Part shown: positions 26,840-35,769 of the stretch, piece by piece | Layout of the letters: each line of letters starts with the position of its first letter | How positions within the stretch are numbered: the stretch's first letter is position 1 | DNA from: Dyadobacter sp. CY261 | GTDB taxonomy: Bacteria; Bacteroidota; Bacteroidia; Cytophagales; Spirosomataceae | NCBI RefSeq assembly: GCF_021440085.1 | Contig: NZ_JAKCPW010000010.1 | Location: forward strand, 124,001 to 188,000 | DNA: 64,000 bases | Direction of reading: 5' to 3' | Translations under genes and position numbers: made by a program | The notes under the pieces: model-generated | Seen by the model: only the letters and a program-made list of their open reading frames with translations | Told to the model about the DNA's origin: nothing | The model's database searches: none

Positions 26840-29800
26840 TTAAAATGAAATACTTAGACCACCCAAAAACGACTTACTGCCGGGATACACGCTGTAATCG
26901 ATCCCCTGGCCGAGCGTACTTTGCTCATTGCGGCTTACCTCGGGATCGAAACCCGTGTACTTCGTCCAGGTGAGCAGGTTTGCTGCCGAAACATACAATT
27001 TGATCTGGCTGGCGTGGATCTTGGAGGCAATGGCCTTAGGCAGGTTATAGCCCAGCGTCACGTTTTTCAGGCGGAGAAATGAAGCATCTTCCACGTAGCG
27101 GCTCGTGTTTACGGGTGCTGGGTCCTCGAATGCGCGCTGGATCACATTGGTCGGGTTAGTGGGCGTCCACCGCTCCAATGCGGTCACAGAAGCATTTTGC
27201 TGCCCGGTAAGGAGTTCAAGCTGCTGTTTGTTTTGGTTAAAAAGCTTGTTGCCGTAAGTGCCCTGGAAGAAAAAGCTCAGGTCAAAATTCAGATAGGACA
27301 ATGTGTTGGTGATTCCGCCCTGGAACTTCGGCTGCGCGTTTCCAATGAGCGTGCGGTCGTCGGTCTGGGTGATTTTGCCGTCGCCGTTGACATCTACATA
27401 GCGCCGGTCGCCGGGCTTGGTTGTGGCGGGGTTAATGGTCGGAAGTTTGGCAATGTCGTCGCCGGTCTGGAACAAGCCATTGGTTTGGTAACCATAAAAT
27501 GACCCCAGCGGCTGGCCTACCTGGGCGATGTTAGCACCGGAAATGATGTAGTCGGCACCGTCGCCGAGGGTGAGCACCTTGTTGCGGTTCACGGAGAATA
27601 CAAAGTTGGTATTCCAGTTGAATGCGCCCGTGAAGTTTTCGGTATTAATGCCAAGTTCAATTCCCTTGTTTTCAACTGAGCCATAGTTCTGCAATGCCGT
27701 CGTCTGGCCGGTCGTGTAGGGGATCGGGACGTTCAGGAGCAGGTTTGTGGTTTTTTTGTAATAGGCATCAAACACGATATTGATGCGGTTTTTGTACAGC
27801 GAAAGGTCGATCCCGCCGTCGTACTGCGCGGTAGTTTCCCAGCCAAGATCCGGGTTGGAAATCCGGTTTGGGGCGAAACCAATGTAGGTTTGTCCCCCGA
27901 AGAAGTAGGTGTTAGAGCCCAATGTAGCCAGTGAAAGATACTGCCCGATCTCCTGGTTACCCGTTACCCCGGCGCTCAGGCGCAATTTCAGGTTACTGAT
28001 CGTTTTGTAGTTGGACAGGAAATTTTCCTTCGAAATATTCCACGCAAAAGCCGCAGATGGGAAGTAACCCCACTTTTTGTCCTTACCAAAACGCGACGAG
28101 CCATCCGCACGGCCGCTAATGGTGAAAATGTATTTCTGATCGATCGAATAGTTGATCCGGCCCAGCCAGGAGTTCAGCGCCCACGCCGACGAGCCCGACG
28201 ATGGCTGGCTGTATACCGAGCCGCTTCCGAGGTCATTGTATTCCAACTGGTCCGTTACGAATGCTTCCGAACCGGCAATGGCGCTTTCGGTTTCGAATGC
28301 CTGCTGGGTGTACCCTATCACGACATTCAGCGAATGGTTTTCACGAATCGTTTTAGAATAACTCAATGTATTCTCATTCAGCCATGTGGAGGAAAATTTC
28401 GTCCCCACAGACGCTTTACCCGTCGGGTTGGAATTCGCTCCCTGGTAAATGTCGGACGGCACGTAGCGGTTCTGCTTGTTGTTGATCACATCTGCTCCGA
28501 ACGAAACCTTGCCGACGAGTCCGTCGAAAAAGGTGTATTCGCCGTACACATTCCCGAGCACGCGGTAGGTTTGGGTTTGGTTCACCTCTTTTTCCAAAGT
28601 CGCAATGGGGTTACCGAGCGGGGTTTCAAACTCGCTTTGATAGGTGTATTTTCCATTGGCATCATACACATTCACGGTCGGCGGCATGGAGAGCAATGCA
28701 TTCACAACGCCGTTGTTGGCCACCTGCGCCGTGATTTTGCTGGCTGTCAGGTTCACGCCTACTTTGAATCTGGAAGAAAAGTCGCGGTCGAGATTGATCC
28801 GGCCGGAGTATCTTTCAAAATCCGTGTTACGCAACACGCCGTCCTGTTTGAAATAATTCCCTGAAATCGAATAGCGCGTGCGGTCGTCGCCACCCGTGAG
28901 CGACAGCTGATGGTTCTGGATCGGTGCCGAGCGGAATGCCTCGCTTTGCCAGTCCGTGCCCTCGCCCAGTGCATTCAGCTGGTCTTGTGTGTAGTACGGT
29001 GCTTTTCCGGAATTGACGCGGGCGTCGTTTTTGAGCAGTGCCCAATCCTTTGCGTTGGTCAAAACGTCTACTTTTTTCAGGACTTTCTGGGTGCCGTAAT
29101 AGGCGTCGTAAGTCAATGTATTCTGGCCTGCCTTTCCTTTTTTAGTGGTGATGATCACCACCCCGTTTGCACCGCGCGAACCGTAAATGGCCGTCGCGGA
29201 AGCGTCTTTCAGCACTTCAATCGATTCAATGTCACTGGGGTTAAGGCTGGAAAGCGCATTGATGCTTGGCCCGGCTGTTACGCCTGCGCTCGCATCGGCA
29301 TTGCTGTTGTAAACCGGAAAACCGTCAATCACGTACAATGGCTCGTTACCGCCCGTGATGGAGTTGCCCCCACGAATCCGAATACTCACAGCCGCGCCAG
29401 GCTGCCCCGACGTTTGCGTTACCTGCACACCCGCCGCAGCGCCTTGCAGTGCGCGGTCGAATGAACTAATAGGCTGTTTCAGGGCCAGTTGCGGCACCGA
29501 CGAAACCGAGCCGGTAATGTCGCCTTTTTTCTGGGTACCATAGCCGATGACGACCACCTCGTCGAGCACGTTGGCTGTTTTGAGTACGATTTCGGCAGGC
29601 TCGCCGCTGAGTTCATAAATGTCGACTTCCTGCTGCTGGTAGCCGGTGAGGTTGACTTGTAAGGTAAACGGGAAATCGTCGGGTGCGGCAATGGAAAACT
29701 TTCCGTCCAGGTCGGTGGCGGCATAGCGCGCAGTTCCCTTCAACACGACCGTTGCACCGGGGATAGTTTGCCCGGAAGCGTCCTTCACCACGCCAGTGAC

Positions 29801-29869
29801 GTTTTCCTGGGCATAGGAATTAGTAAAAAAGCCTGTCAGGAACAGAACCAAGTAAACGTACTTTCTCAT
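26840..29869 (-). CDS. SusC/RagA family TonB-dependent outer-membrane transporter
   Basis: 1009 residues with a signal peptide (about 1-20, ending SYAQ). A carboxypeptidase-regulatory-like domain (about 22-95; GVVKDASGQTIPGATVVLKG) is followed by the TonB box DEVVVIGYGTQKKGD. The plug (RALQGAAAGVQVTQTSGQPG, VIDGFPVYN, SIEVLKDASATAIYGSRGANG) and a beta-barrel ending LSISF complete it. It forms a transporter with the SusD encoded 11 bp downstream. The promoter at 30113-30160 shares its layout with those of the cysteine desulfurase and the PstS-like gene. This ties the uptake system to the same regulon (inference). Imported substrate unknown, plausibly sulfated oligomers or organosulfates. Confidence 0.95.
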   Translation of the reverse strand: MRKYVYLVLFLTGFFTNSYAQENVTGVVKDASGQTIPGATVVLKGTARYAATDLDGKFSIAAPDDFPFTLQVNLTGYQQQEVDIYELSGEPAEIVLKTANVLDEVVVIGYGTQKKGDITGSVSSVPQLALKQPISSFDRALQGAAAGVQVTQTSGQPGAAVSIRIRGGNSITGGNEPLYVIDGFPVYNSNADASAGVTAGPSINALSSLNPSDIESIEVLKDASATAIYGSRGANGVVIITTKKGKAGQNTLTYDAYYGTQKVLKKVDVLTNAKDWALLKNDARVNSGKAPYYTQDQLNALGEGTDWQSEAFRSAPIQNHQLSLTGGDDRTRYSISGNYFKQDGVLRNTDFERYSGRINLDRDFSSRFKVGVNLTASKITAQVANNGVVNALLSMPPTVNVYDANGKYTYQSEFETPLGNPIATLEKEVNQTQTYRVLGNVYGEYTFFDGLVGKVSFGADVINNKQNRYVPSDIYQGANSNPTGKASVGTKFSSTWLNENTLSYSKTIRENHSLNVVIGYTQQAFETESAIAGSEAFVTDQLEYNDLGSGSVYSQPSSGSSAWALNSWLGRINYSIDQKYIFTISGRADGSSRFGKDKKWGYFPSAAFAWNISKENFLSNYKTISNLKLRLSAGVTGNQEIGQYLSLATLGSNTYFFGGQTYIGFAPNRISNPDLGWETTAQYDGGIDLSLYKNRINIVFDAYYKKTTNLLLNVPIPYTTGQTTALQNYGSVENKGIELGINTENFTGAFNWNTNFVFSVNRNKVLTLGDGADYIISGANIAQVGQPLGSFYGYQTNGLFQTGDDIAKLPTINPATTKPGDRRYVDVNGDGKITQTDDRTLIGNAQPKFQGGITNTLSYLNFDLSFFFQGTYGNKLFNQNKQQLELLTGQQNASVTALERWTPTNPTNVIQRAFEDPAPVNTSRYVEDASFLRLKNVTLGYNLPKAIASKIHASQIKLYVSAANLLTWTKYTGFDPEVSRNEQSTLGQGIDYSVYPGSKSFLGGLSISF

Positions 29870-30112
29870 TAACTGAATTTTGTGGGTTTAATGAATTTTA
29901 ACTGAAATGGGCTTAGGCAATTGCAAAAATCAATACACAGGAATACCGGAAATGCCTGAACAGCACACCGACTCATGAACCTTATAGCATATACGCAACA
30001 TGGCGCATACGTGAAACCCTGACCCTGTTTTTAAGCATTACAGGCCTTTGTAAAAGTACCGTCTGGAAATGGTGGTTATTTCCGGTCGACAGGTTTTCAA
30101 TAAAATACTTAA
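29870..30112 (-). promoter_or_regulatory. Long 5' leader of susC with possible 18-codon upstream ORF
   Basis: About 240 bp separate the proposed transcription start from the susC ATG. The leader contains one short frame, minus strand 30038-29982, encoding an 18-residue basic peptide rich in Arg and Val. A second small frame begins at 29976 and contains four Cys codons among 34. Neither has a recognisable homologue that I can name. No riboswitch motif is visible. Confidence 0.35.
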
Positions 30113-30160
30113 TCTATAAATTCGGTGGGCAAAGTAAATTTAACAATCCCAATAATGCAA
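30113..30160 (-). promoter_or_regulatory. Promoter of susC-susD with overlapping dyad
   Basis: In minus-strand sense: TTG (30160-30158), 20 bp, TTACTTTG (30137-30130), then CCCACCGAATTTATAGA (30129-30113). The -7 box and spacing are identical to those at 35922-35969. The dyad keeps its right half (TATAGA) while the left half has drifted. The spacer lies within one arm of the upstream gene's terminator hairpin. Confidence 0.6.
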
Positions 30161-30184
30161 GCATAGCCGTACATTATTGGGATT
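30145..30184. terminator. Hairpin terminator after the ConA-like gene
   Basis: AATCCCAATAATG (30145-30157) pairs perfectly with CATTATTGGGATT (30172-30184) across a 14-nt loop, 30 bp after the stop codon of the gene that ends at 30215. A T run follows on the plus side and a weaker AT-rich run on the minus side. It overlaps the susC promoter. Confidence 0.65.
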
Positions 30185-30214
30185 TTTTAAGGTTTATCAA
30201 TGAGCAGGATACAA

Positions 30215-30895
30215 TTAGTCGACTTTCGTTACTTTGACATCGGTGAAATGCCCAAGCGTTCCCGGCCCAATCCACAGCGCCACGTTCCCACGGAGGTCTT
30301 TGCCTTGTTTGAGGTCGTTCACGATTAAGGTCGGTTGTGCAGCGCCATTGACATACAATTTCGCCGTTTCATCCTTCACTTCTATTTTTATTTTCGTCCA
30401 TTCGGCAGGCACCATATCGGCATAGGCCTCGTATTTCTCGGGTGTTTCCTTGCGAAGCTTTTCCCAGGGATAGCCGGGCTGAGACACATATTGCGTGGAG
30501 TGGTTCCGGCGCACCTGGTCGTTGGCGCGGCCATTGGTGGGCCTTATGTACAGTAGCTCCATTTTCGAAGTATCCGCCGCCACGCGGAATGCAATGCCGA
30601 CAAACCCACGGGCACCTTCGCCCGCATTGGCCTGCGGCTGGCCGGAAATGGTGGCTTCGATCGTGCCGTTATGAAAATCGACTTCCTTTAAAACGGCAAA
30701 TGTCTTTTCATTTTTCGGCGGCGTGGGCATTGTTAACGCAATGCCTGATTTGCCTTTGTAATCCGCGGCGGCTACCGTCACCTGATAGGGCGTCAAGGAA
30801 GCCGGTGTCAATGAAATGCCCTGCGCGAACGCTGCATTGGAGAACAGAGGAAGGGCGAGAGAAAGCCCGATTACAGTGGTTACTATTTTTTTCAT
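30215..30895 (-). CDS. Secreted ConA-like/DUF1080-like domain protein
   Basis: 226 residues with a signal peptide (about 1-24, ending AAFAQ). The rest is a single beta-rich domain with the features of a concanavalin-like jelly-roll: FHNGTIEATISGQP, FVGIAFRV, WTKIKIEVKDETAKLYVNG and GNVALWIGPGTLGHFTDVKV. That pattern is seen in LamG and DUF1080 (3-keto-disaccharide hydrolase-like) families. No catalytic residues can be identified. It is the last gene of the operon with the PstS-like protein and two sulfatases, 57 bp after a sulfatase. Carbohydrate binding is inferred. Its product resembles, by pattern only, the C-terminal domains of the two large sulfatases. Confidence 0.7.
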   Translation of the reverse strand: MKKIVTTVIGLSLALPLFSNAAFAQGISLTPASLTPYQVTVAAADYKGKSGIALTMPTPPKNEKTFAVLKEVDFHNGTIEATISGQPQANAGEGARGFVGIAFRVAADTSKMELLYIRPTNGRANDQVRRNHSTQYVSQPGYPWEKLRKETPEKYEAYADMVPAEWTKIKIEVKDETAKLYVNGAAQPTLIVNDLKQGKDLRGNVALWIGPGTLGHFTDVKVTKVD

Positions 30896-30952
30896 GGCTT
30901 GTAAATGGATGAGTAGGGATGGTTACTAAATTCGTAACCATCCCAAAACTAC

Positions 30953-32332
30953 TTATTTACCGGTATTTTTTCCGGCTGCTCGCTCTGCTCTTTTCTTAAT
31001 GTGGCTATCGTCGGAAAGCATTCGCTGCACCTGAGCAGGCGGTGTGGGTCCGATTTTCTTTTTATACACTTCCAGGAAAGCGAGCAGTTCCTTCGCTTTT
31101 TCCGGGTTGGATTTCAAAAGGTTATTTTGCTCACCAATGTCTGTTTTGAGGTTAAAAAGCAATGTATCCGCGGCGGGAACTATCGTCACATTGCCTGTTT
31201 TCACATCCGCCTGAGGCAGGCGGATCTTCCAGTCGCCTTTGCGGTAGGCTTCGATAATTCCATTGGAATAATAGGCAAACTCGTCGCCCTTCCGCTTGCC
31301 CGTCCCGAACAGCACCGGACTGATGTCCTCTCCATCGAGTGGTTTCTTCGTTTGCGTTTTCTGGCTGCCGGTGAGGCTGATAATCGTCGGATACAAGTCC
31401 AGGTGTGAGGCCAGATCGTCGTAAACCGTCCCTGGCTTGATCTTGCCCGGCCAGTAAGCGACCGTGGGCACGCGCTGGCCGCCTTCGAAAGTAGTGCCCT
31501 TGCCTTGCCGCAATGGCCCGGCGGACCCGCCTTCGACATCGAAAATCAGCCACGGTCCATTATCGCTCGTGAATACGACCAGCGTATTTTGTTCCAAACC
31601 ATTCTTTTTCAAAGCCTTCACCACTTCCCCGACGCTCCAATCCAGCTCTTCTATCACGTCACCGTACAAGCCGCGTTTCGATTTGCCTTCGAATTTCGGC
31701 GAGGCGTAAATCGGCACGTGGGGCATATTGTGGGTAATGTAGAGAAAAAACGGCTTGTCCTTGTTCTGGTCGATAAAGCGGACTGCCTCTTTGGTATAAG
31801 TCTGCGTAATGTATTTCTGATTCACTTTCAGGCTATCGACGTCGTTGCCGCGCAGGTAGGCCACGCCCATCATGTCGTTGCTGTACGGAATGCCGTAATA
31901 TTCATCGAATCCATTTTGCAGGGGCAGGAATTGCCGGTGATGGCCGAGGTGCCATTTGCCAAAAATCGCCGTGCGGTAACCGTTGCCTTTCAAAGCCTCC
32001 GCAATGGTGACCTCTTCGGCGGGAATACCCGTGAAACTTTCCGGGAAAAACACGTGATCGATCCCCATCCTGCGCGGGTAACGGCCCGTGATGAGTGCGG
32101 CGCGGGTAGGACTGCAAACGGGCGAAGTCGAGTAAAATGAGGTCAGTTTGATCCCGTTCGTCGCCAGTCCGTCAATATTCGGCGTGCGAATGTCAGTAGC
32201 GCCGAAAGTTCCGATGTCACCGTAGCCAAGGTCGTCGGCCAGGATCACCACGATATTGGGCTTTCGCGGGGTTTGCGCCTGAATCGTCCAGGTGGCCAGC
32301 AACAGGGACACGCCCATTAAAATTCTTTTCAT
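30953..32332 (-). CDS. Arylsulfatase A-like S1 sulfatase (CSPTR)
   Basis: 459 residues with a signal peptide (about 1-20, ending IQAQ). The metal site is VILADDLGYGDIGTFG; the active site is C73-S-P-T-R, then AALITGRYPRRMGID. GKWHLGH is intact and FTSDNGPWL holds later ligands. ITHNMPHVPIYAS and GGQRVPTVAYWPGKIKPGT are typical of arylsulfatase A-like enzymes. It lies 16 bp downstream of the large sulfatase start region's gene (32349-34670) and 57 bp upstream of the ConA-like gene. Substrate unknown. Confidence 0.93.
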   Translation of the reverse strand: MKRILMGVSLLLATWTIQAQTPRKPNIVVILADDLGYGDIGTFGATDIRTPNIDGLATNGIKLTSFYSTSPVCSPTRAALITGRYPRRMGIDHVFFPESFTGIPAEEVTIAEALKGNGYRTAIFGKWHLGHHRQFLPLQNGFDEYYGIPYSNDMMGVAYLRGNDVDSLKVNQKYITQTYTKEAVRFIDQNKDKPFFLYITHNMPHVPIYASPKFEGKSKRGLYGDVIEELDWSVGEVVKALKKNGLEQNTLVVFTSDNGPWLIFDVEGGSAGPLRQGKGTTFEGGQRVPTVAYWPGKIKPGTVYDDLASHLDLYPTIISLTGSQKTQTKKPLDGEDISPVLFGTGKRKGDEFAYYSNGIIEAYRKGDWKIRLPQADVKTGNVTIVPAADTLLFNLKTDIGEQNNLLKSNPEKAKELLAFLEVYKKKIGPTPPAQVQRMLSDDSHIKKRAERAAGKNTGK

Positions 32333-32348
32333 CGAGCGGTATTTTAGA

Positions 32349-34670
32349 TTATTTCTCTTTTTGTAATAAACCCACTTTCCCCTGGTTCTCCTCGTGCTGG
32401 TCGATCACCAGCTGTTTCACTTTGCCGGTGAATGCAAAGGTACCGGGGTAATCTTTCGTAACAGGCGAATTCAAGTCTTTTCCAACGCTAAAACCATCGG
32501 AGGACGCGGACGCCAGGTATTTCGTCGCGCTCAATCCGGCCTGTTCGGCCGCCTTTTCGCCATTCACGAGCAAGGTTACCTTGTCGGCCGAAAATTCGAT
32601 CCGAATGTCATTCCCACCGTCCTTCAATGCTTTGATCGACGTGAGCAAAACCGGTTTCAGGCCGTCGTTCAGCAGGTAATGCAATTTGTTTTGTTTGATA
32701 AAAAGGCTGCTTCCGCCCAGCAGACCGCCGTTGGCGAAAATGACGCCTTCCGCATTCTTTCCAGCCTCAATCTTGGCTGTTATATCCACCGGGCCTTTGC
32801 CGATATATACCCGCGTTTTAATCGTCGTACCTTCGTAAATCACCGTTTTGGAACGGATCGGGGGCGGTGCAAGGCCGGCCCGGAAGTTTTTCAGCGGATA
32901 CACATTGTATTTTTCTGCCTCTTCGTCAAACAGCTTTTTCAACGCTTCCAGCTTCTCCGGATGCTTCGCGGCCAGGTCGGTGATCTCGTTCCAGTCTTCA
33001 TTGATGTTGTAGAGCTCCCATTTGTCGCGCTTGAAATCGGCGATGAAGTTAATGTCGTTCGTCTGCTCGCCAAAAGTGTTGCGCGGATGGTAAACACTGG
33101 CTTTCCAGCCATCCTTGTACATAGCGCGACCGCCGTGCAGCTCGTAATATTGCTGCGTGTGCCGCGACGCCACCTGCGCATCATTGAACGAATAGGCCAG
33201 CGATGTGCCATGAAACGGCCATTGTTTGTAGCCATTGATTTCCGTCGGCACTTTCACGCCGGTCAGTTCAATGGTGGTAGGCAAAATATCGATCACATGC
33301 GCATACTGCGAACGAAGCCCGCCTTTTTCGGAAATGCCTTTGGGATAATGCACGATCAGCGTCGTGTGGGAAGCTCCTTCCGCATTCACATCGCTTTTCC
33401 AATAGCGGAATGGCGTGTTGGTAGCCTGCGACCAGCCCAATGGATAATTGGGATAACTATATTCGGTACCGAGCTTATCGTATTGGGATAGCAGGAATTT
33501 GATATCGTCCCCGGACGACTTTTCGGCCGTACCCGCAGTGCCGGTGTAGGTACCTTCCTTGCTGCCGCCATTATCGCCCACCACGAGAAAAATCGCCGTA
33601 TTATCAAGCTGACCTATCTGTTGGAGATAATCCACTACCCTGCCCACTTCATAGTCGGTGTAAGAAAGGAAGCCTGCATAAACCTCCATGAACCTTGCAT
33701 AAATCTTCTTTTCATCGGGTGAAAGCGAGTCCCAGGGCTTGATACCCGTTTGACGCGGTGGCAATTTCGTCCCTTTGGGTACGAGTCCGCCTTCCAGCTG
33801 CCGTTCGAAAACTTTCTCACGGTATTGGTCCCAGCCGCCGTCGAACTTGCCCTTGTACTTGTCGCTCCATTCGCGGGCGACGTGGTGCGGAGCATGTGCC
33901 GCACCGGTAGCGAGGTAGAGGAAAAACGGCTTTTCAGGATCTGCCGATTTCTGGTTGGCGATGTAGGAAATGGCCTTGTCGGACAACAGCTGGTTCAAAT
34001 GCCTGGTATTCGGCTCAATGTCGATGGGCGAAGTTTCCTCCACCAGCTGCGGGTGCCACTGATCGGTAGCACCGCCCAGAAAACCATAGAAATGCTCGAA
34101 ACCACGGCCCGTCGGGTAGCGGTTATACGGACCGGCAATCGTGAGGTCGCGCGGCTGGTTGCCGTGCCATTTACCCAACGCAAATGTATTGTAGCCGTTT
34201 TCTTTGAAAATTTCTGCCACCGTTCCCGCCTCGAACGGAATGTTGCCGTTATAACCCGGCGCGCCAATGCCCAGCTCGGCGTGGTGCCCCATGGCTACGC
34301 TGTGCGGATTCCTGCCCGTCAGCAGCGATGCACGCGTGGGACTGCATATGCCTGTCGTGTGGAAGTTGGTATAACGCAGGCCGTTCTTTCCCAATTTTTC
34401 AAAATTAGGCGTTTCAATCAGCCCGCCGAATGCCGAAGTGGCTCCAAAACCGACGTCGTCCAGCAGAATCCAGACGACATTCGGTGCGCCTTTTGGTGCT
34501 TTGGGTTGCTCCTGCCACCATTGCTCCGTTTCTTCGATCGTTTTCCCGATCTTTCCGCCGAACGGCTGAACGGGGTCGTGCTGGGCAAATGCCTGGTTGA
34601 AAACGGCAGCGCCAAGCAAAAGCATGCCCAGCCGCTGCCTGGTCAGGGCGGAGAGTAGTTGTTTCTTCAT
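32349..34670 (-). CDS. Large S1-family arylsulfatase with C-terminal ConA-like domain
   Basis: 773 residues from the ATG at 34670 (MKKQLLSALT, signal peptide ending AFAQ near 30). An ATG 33 bp upstream would add a less plausible hydrophobic tail. The metal site is WILLDDVGFG; the active site is C109-S-P-T-R, then ASLLTGRNPHSVAMG. GKWHGNQ and TGRGFEHFYGFLGGATDQWHPQL match its paralogue at 20491-22830 almost segment by segment. VVGDNGGSKEG holds later ligands. The C-terminal 130 residues form a second, beta-rich domain, ending FTGKVKQLVIDQ. It follows the PstS-like gene by 61 bp and so should share its cysteine-leader control. Confidence 0.93.
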   Translation of the reverse strand: MKKQLLSALTRQRLGMLLLGAAVFNQAFAQHDPVQPFGGKIGKTIEETEQWWQEQPKAPKGAPNVVWILLDDVGFGATSAFGGLIETPNFEKLGKNGLRYTNFHTTGICSPTRASLLTGRNPHSVAMGHHAELGIGAPGYNGNIPFEAGTVAEIFKENGYNTFALGKWHGNQPRDLTIAGPYNRYPTGRGFEHFYGFLGGATDQWHPQLVEETSPIDIEPNTRHLNQLLSDKAISYIANQKSADPEKPFFLYLATGAAHAPHHVAREWSDKYKGKFDGGWDQYREKVFERQLEGGLVPKGTKLPPRQTGIKPWDSLSPDEKKIYARFMEVYAGFLSYTDYEVGRVVDYLQQIGQLDNTAIFLVVGDNGGSKEGTYTGTAGTAEKSSGDDIKFLLSQYDKLGTEYSYPNYPLGWSQATNTPFRYWKSDVNAEGASHTTLIVHYPKGISEKGGLRSQYAHVIDILPTTIELTGVKVPTEINGYKQWPFHGTSLAYSFNDAQVASRHTQQYYELHGGRAMYKDGWKASVYHPRNTFGEQTNDINFIADFKRDKWELYNINEDWNEITDLAAKHPEKLEALKKLFDEEAEKYNVYPLKNFRAGLAPPPIRSKTVIYEGTTIKTRVYIGKGPVDITAKIEAGKNAEGVIFANGGLLGGSSLFIKQNKLHYLLNDGLKPVLLTSIKALKDGGNDIRIEFSADKVTLLVNGEKAAEQAGLSATKYLASASSDGFSVGKDLNSPVTKDYPGTFAFTGKVKQLVIDQHEENQGKVGLLQKEK

Positions 34671-34731
34671 AAAATGGAATGGAAGTAAAAGAAGCAGGCA
34701 CAACTTCCGCTGTGCCCGACTCAGGTGAACC

Positions 34732-35673
34732 TTATTTTACAGCCTGAAATCTTTCCAGTTTCTCTTTTTCTTCAGCCAGACGTTTTGCATCCGCTTTCAG
34801 GTAACCAAACTGGTGCAGGTCTTTGTCCGCATTAGCAGCCACCCAAAGCAGGAATTTCTTTGCCTCAGGGTTTGAATTATGTTTATCGATAGAAAAATGC
34901 AGGTTTTCTATCGGTACATTTTTAAGTTTTTCCGTTTCCAGCGTCGTTATCACCTGATCCAGGTTTTCCAGCGCTTTCTCTTCTTTCGAAACGCGGCCGT
35001 TACCATCCGTGTCCACCGGGATGATGGTCAGTCCGTCAAGTGGTTTACGCGTTTGGAGATCGTATGCCAATCCGGGCGTTGTGTAGGTAATGCCTGTTTC
35101 ATCTTTCAAAAGCGCTTTGATCAGGTGCTCGTCCGCTCCGGCAATGGCTTTCCCCTTGATATTCTGCTGCTCATAACCGAAATATTTGGCAAAAGTTAGC
35201 GGCGCGCCGGCCTTTTGGAGGCGGGTATAAACCGTGTATGGCGTGGTCAGTCCTTTATCCTTTTCGGCATAAATATCGTGGAAGAAAATTTGCTTGTAAG
35301 ACTTCTCATTCAAACCTTTATCGGCATATTCCTTCGCAAAGGCAGATTTTGCATTGGCCACCGGCAGCAATGCATAGCGACCGATCGAAATGTATTCGCG
35401 GGTCTCCTTCACCTCCTTATCCTGATTGTAGGCTTCGATGAGCAGGTCGTATTTCGCGGGGTCGGTGATGGTGCGCGTTTCGATCACGATCTGCGCCTTC
35501 GGGTTGGCCGCGGTGTATTCCTTGATCCATTTTTCAACCAGCGGATAAGCGAAGCGCACGCCGGTGATAATCACTTTGTTTTCATTCGTCTCTTGTGCAA
35601 ATGCATGGGGGAAAGCGGTCAGGGCGAGGCCTGCTGCAAGAAAGATGGTCTTAATATTTTTCATGATGTTCAT
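34732..35673 (-). CDS. PstS-like periplasmic substrate-binding protein with an EF-hand
   Basis: 313 residues from the ATG at 35673; a signal peptide follows (cleavage near HAFAQ, residue 27). The start VIITGVRFAYPLVEKWIKEY and the later segments resemble the periplasmic binding protein fold of phosphate/sulfate binders (PstS-like). Residues 221-232, DTDGNGRVSKEE, are a complete EF-hand calcium loop, unusual in this family. No ABC permease or ATPase is adjacent. It heads an operon with two sulfatases and the ConA-like protein. The upstream cysteine-run leader and the shared sulfur-type promoter suggest it binds sulfate released by the sulfatases. This is inference: phosphate or molybdate cannot be excluded. 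Confidence 0.75.
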   Translation of the reverse strand: MNIMKNIKTIFLAAGLALTAFPHAFAQETNENKVIITGVRFAYPLVEKWIKEYTAANPKAQIVIETRTITDPAKYDLLIEAYNQDKEVKETREYISIGRYALLPVANAKSAFAKEYADKGLNEKSYKQIFFHDIYAEKDKGLTTPYTVYTRLQKAGAPLTFAKYFGYEQQNIKGKAIAGADEHLIKALLKDETGITYTTPGLAYDLQTRKPLDGLTIIPVDTDGNGRVSKEEKALENLDQVITTLETEKLKNVPIENLHFSIDKHNSNPEAKKFLLWVAANADKDLHQFGYLKADAKRLAEEKEKLERFQAVK

Positions 35674-35740
35674 GTGATTGGAACCGCGGATCAGCAACCC
35701 ACAGCATTAATAATAATTTGTAACAGGGTGAAAATCATAT

Positions 35741-35757
35741 GCAGCGACAGCCGCTGC
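35741..35757 (-). terminator. Hairpin after the cysteine leader, possible attenuator
   Basis: On the minus strand GCAGCG, GCTGT loop, CGCTGC forms a perfect 6-bp GC-rich stem, beginning 12 nt after the leader stop codon and followed by ATATGATTTTCA. A short T run after the stem makes it a weak candidate terminator. Ribosome stalling at the preceding Cys codons could influence it. Confidence 0.4.
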
Positions 35758-35769
35758 CATCAGGAACAC

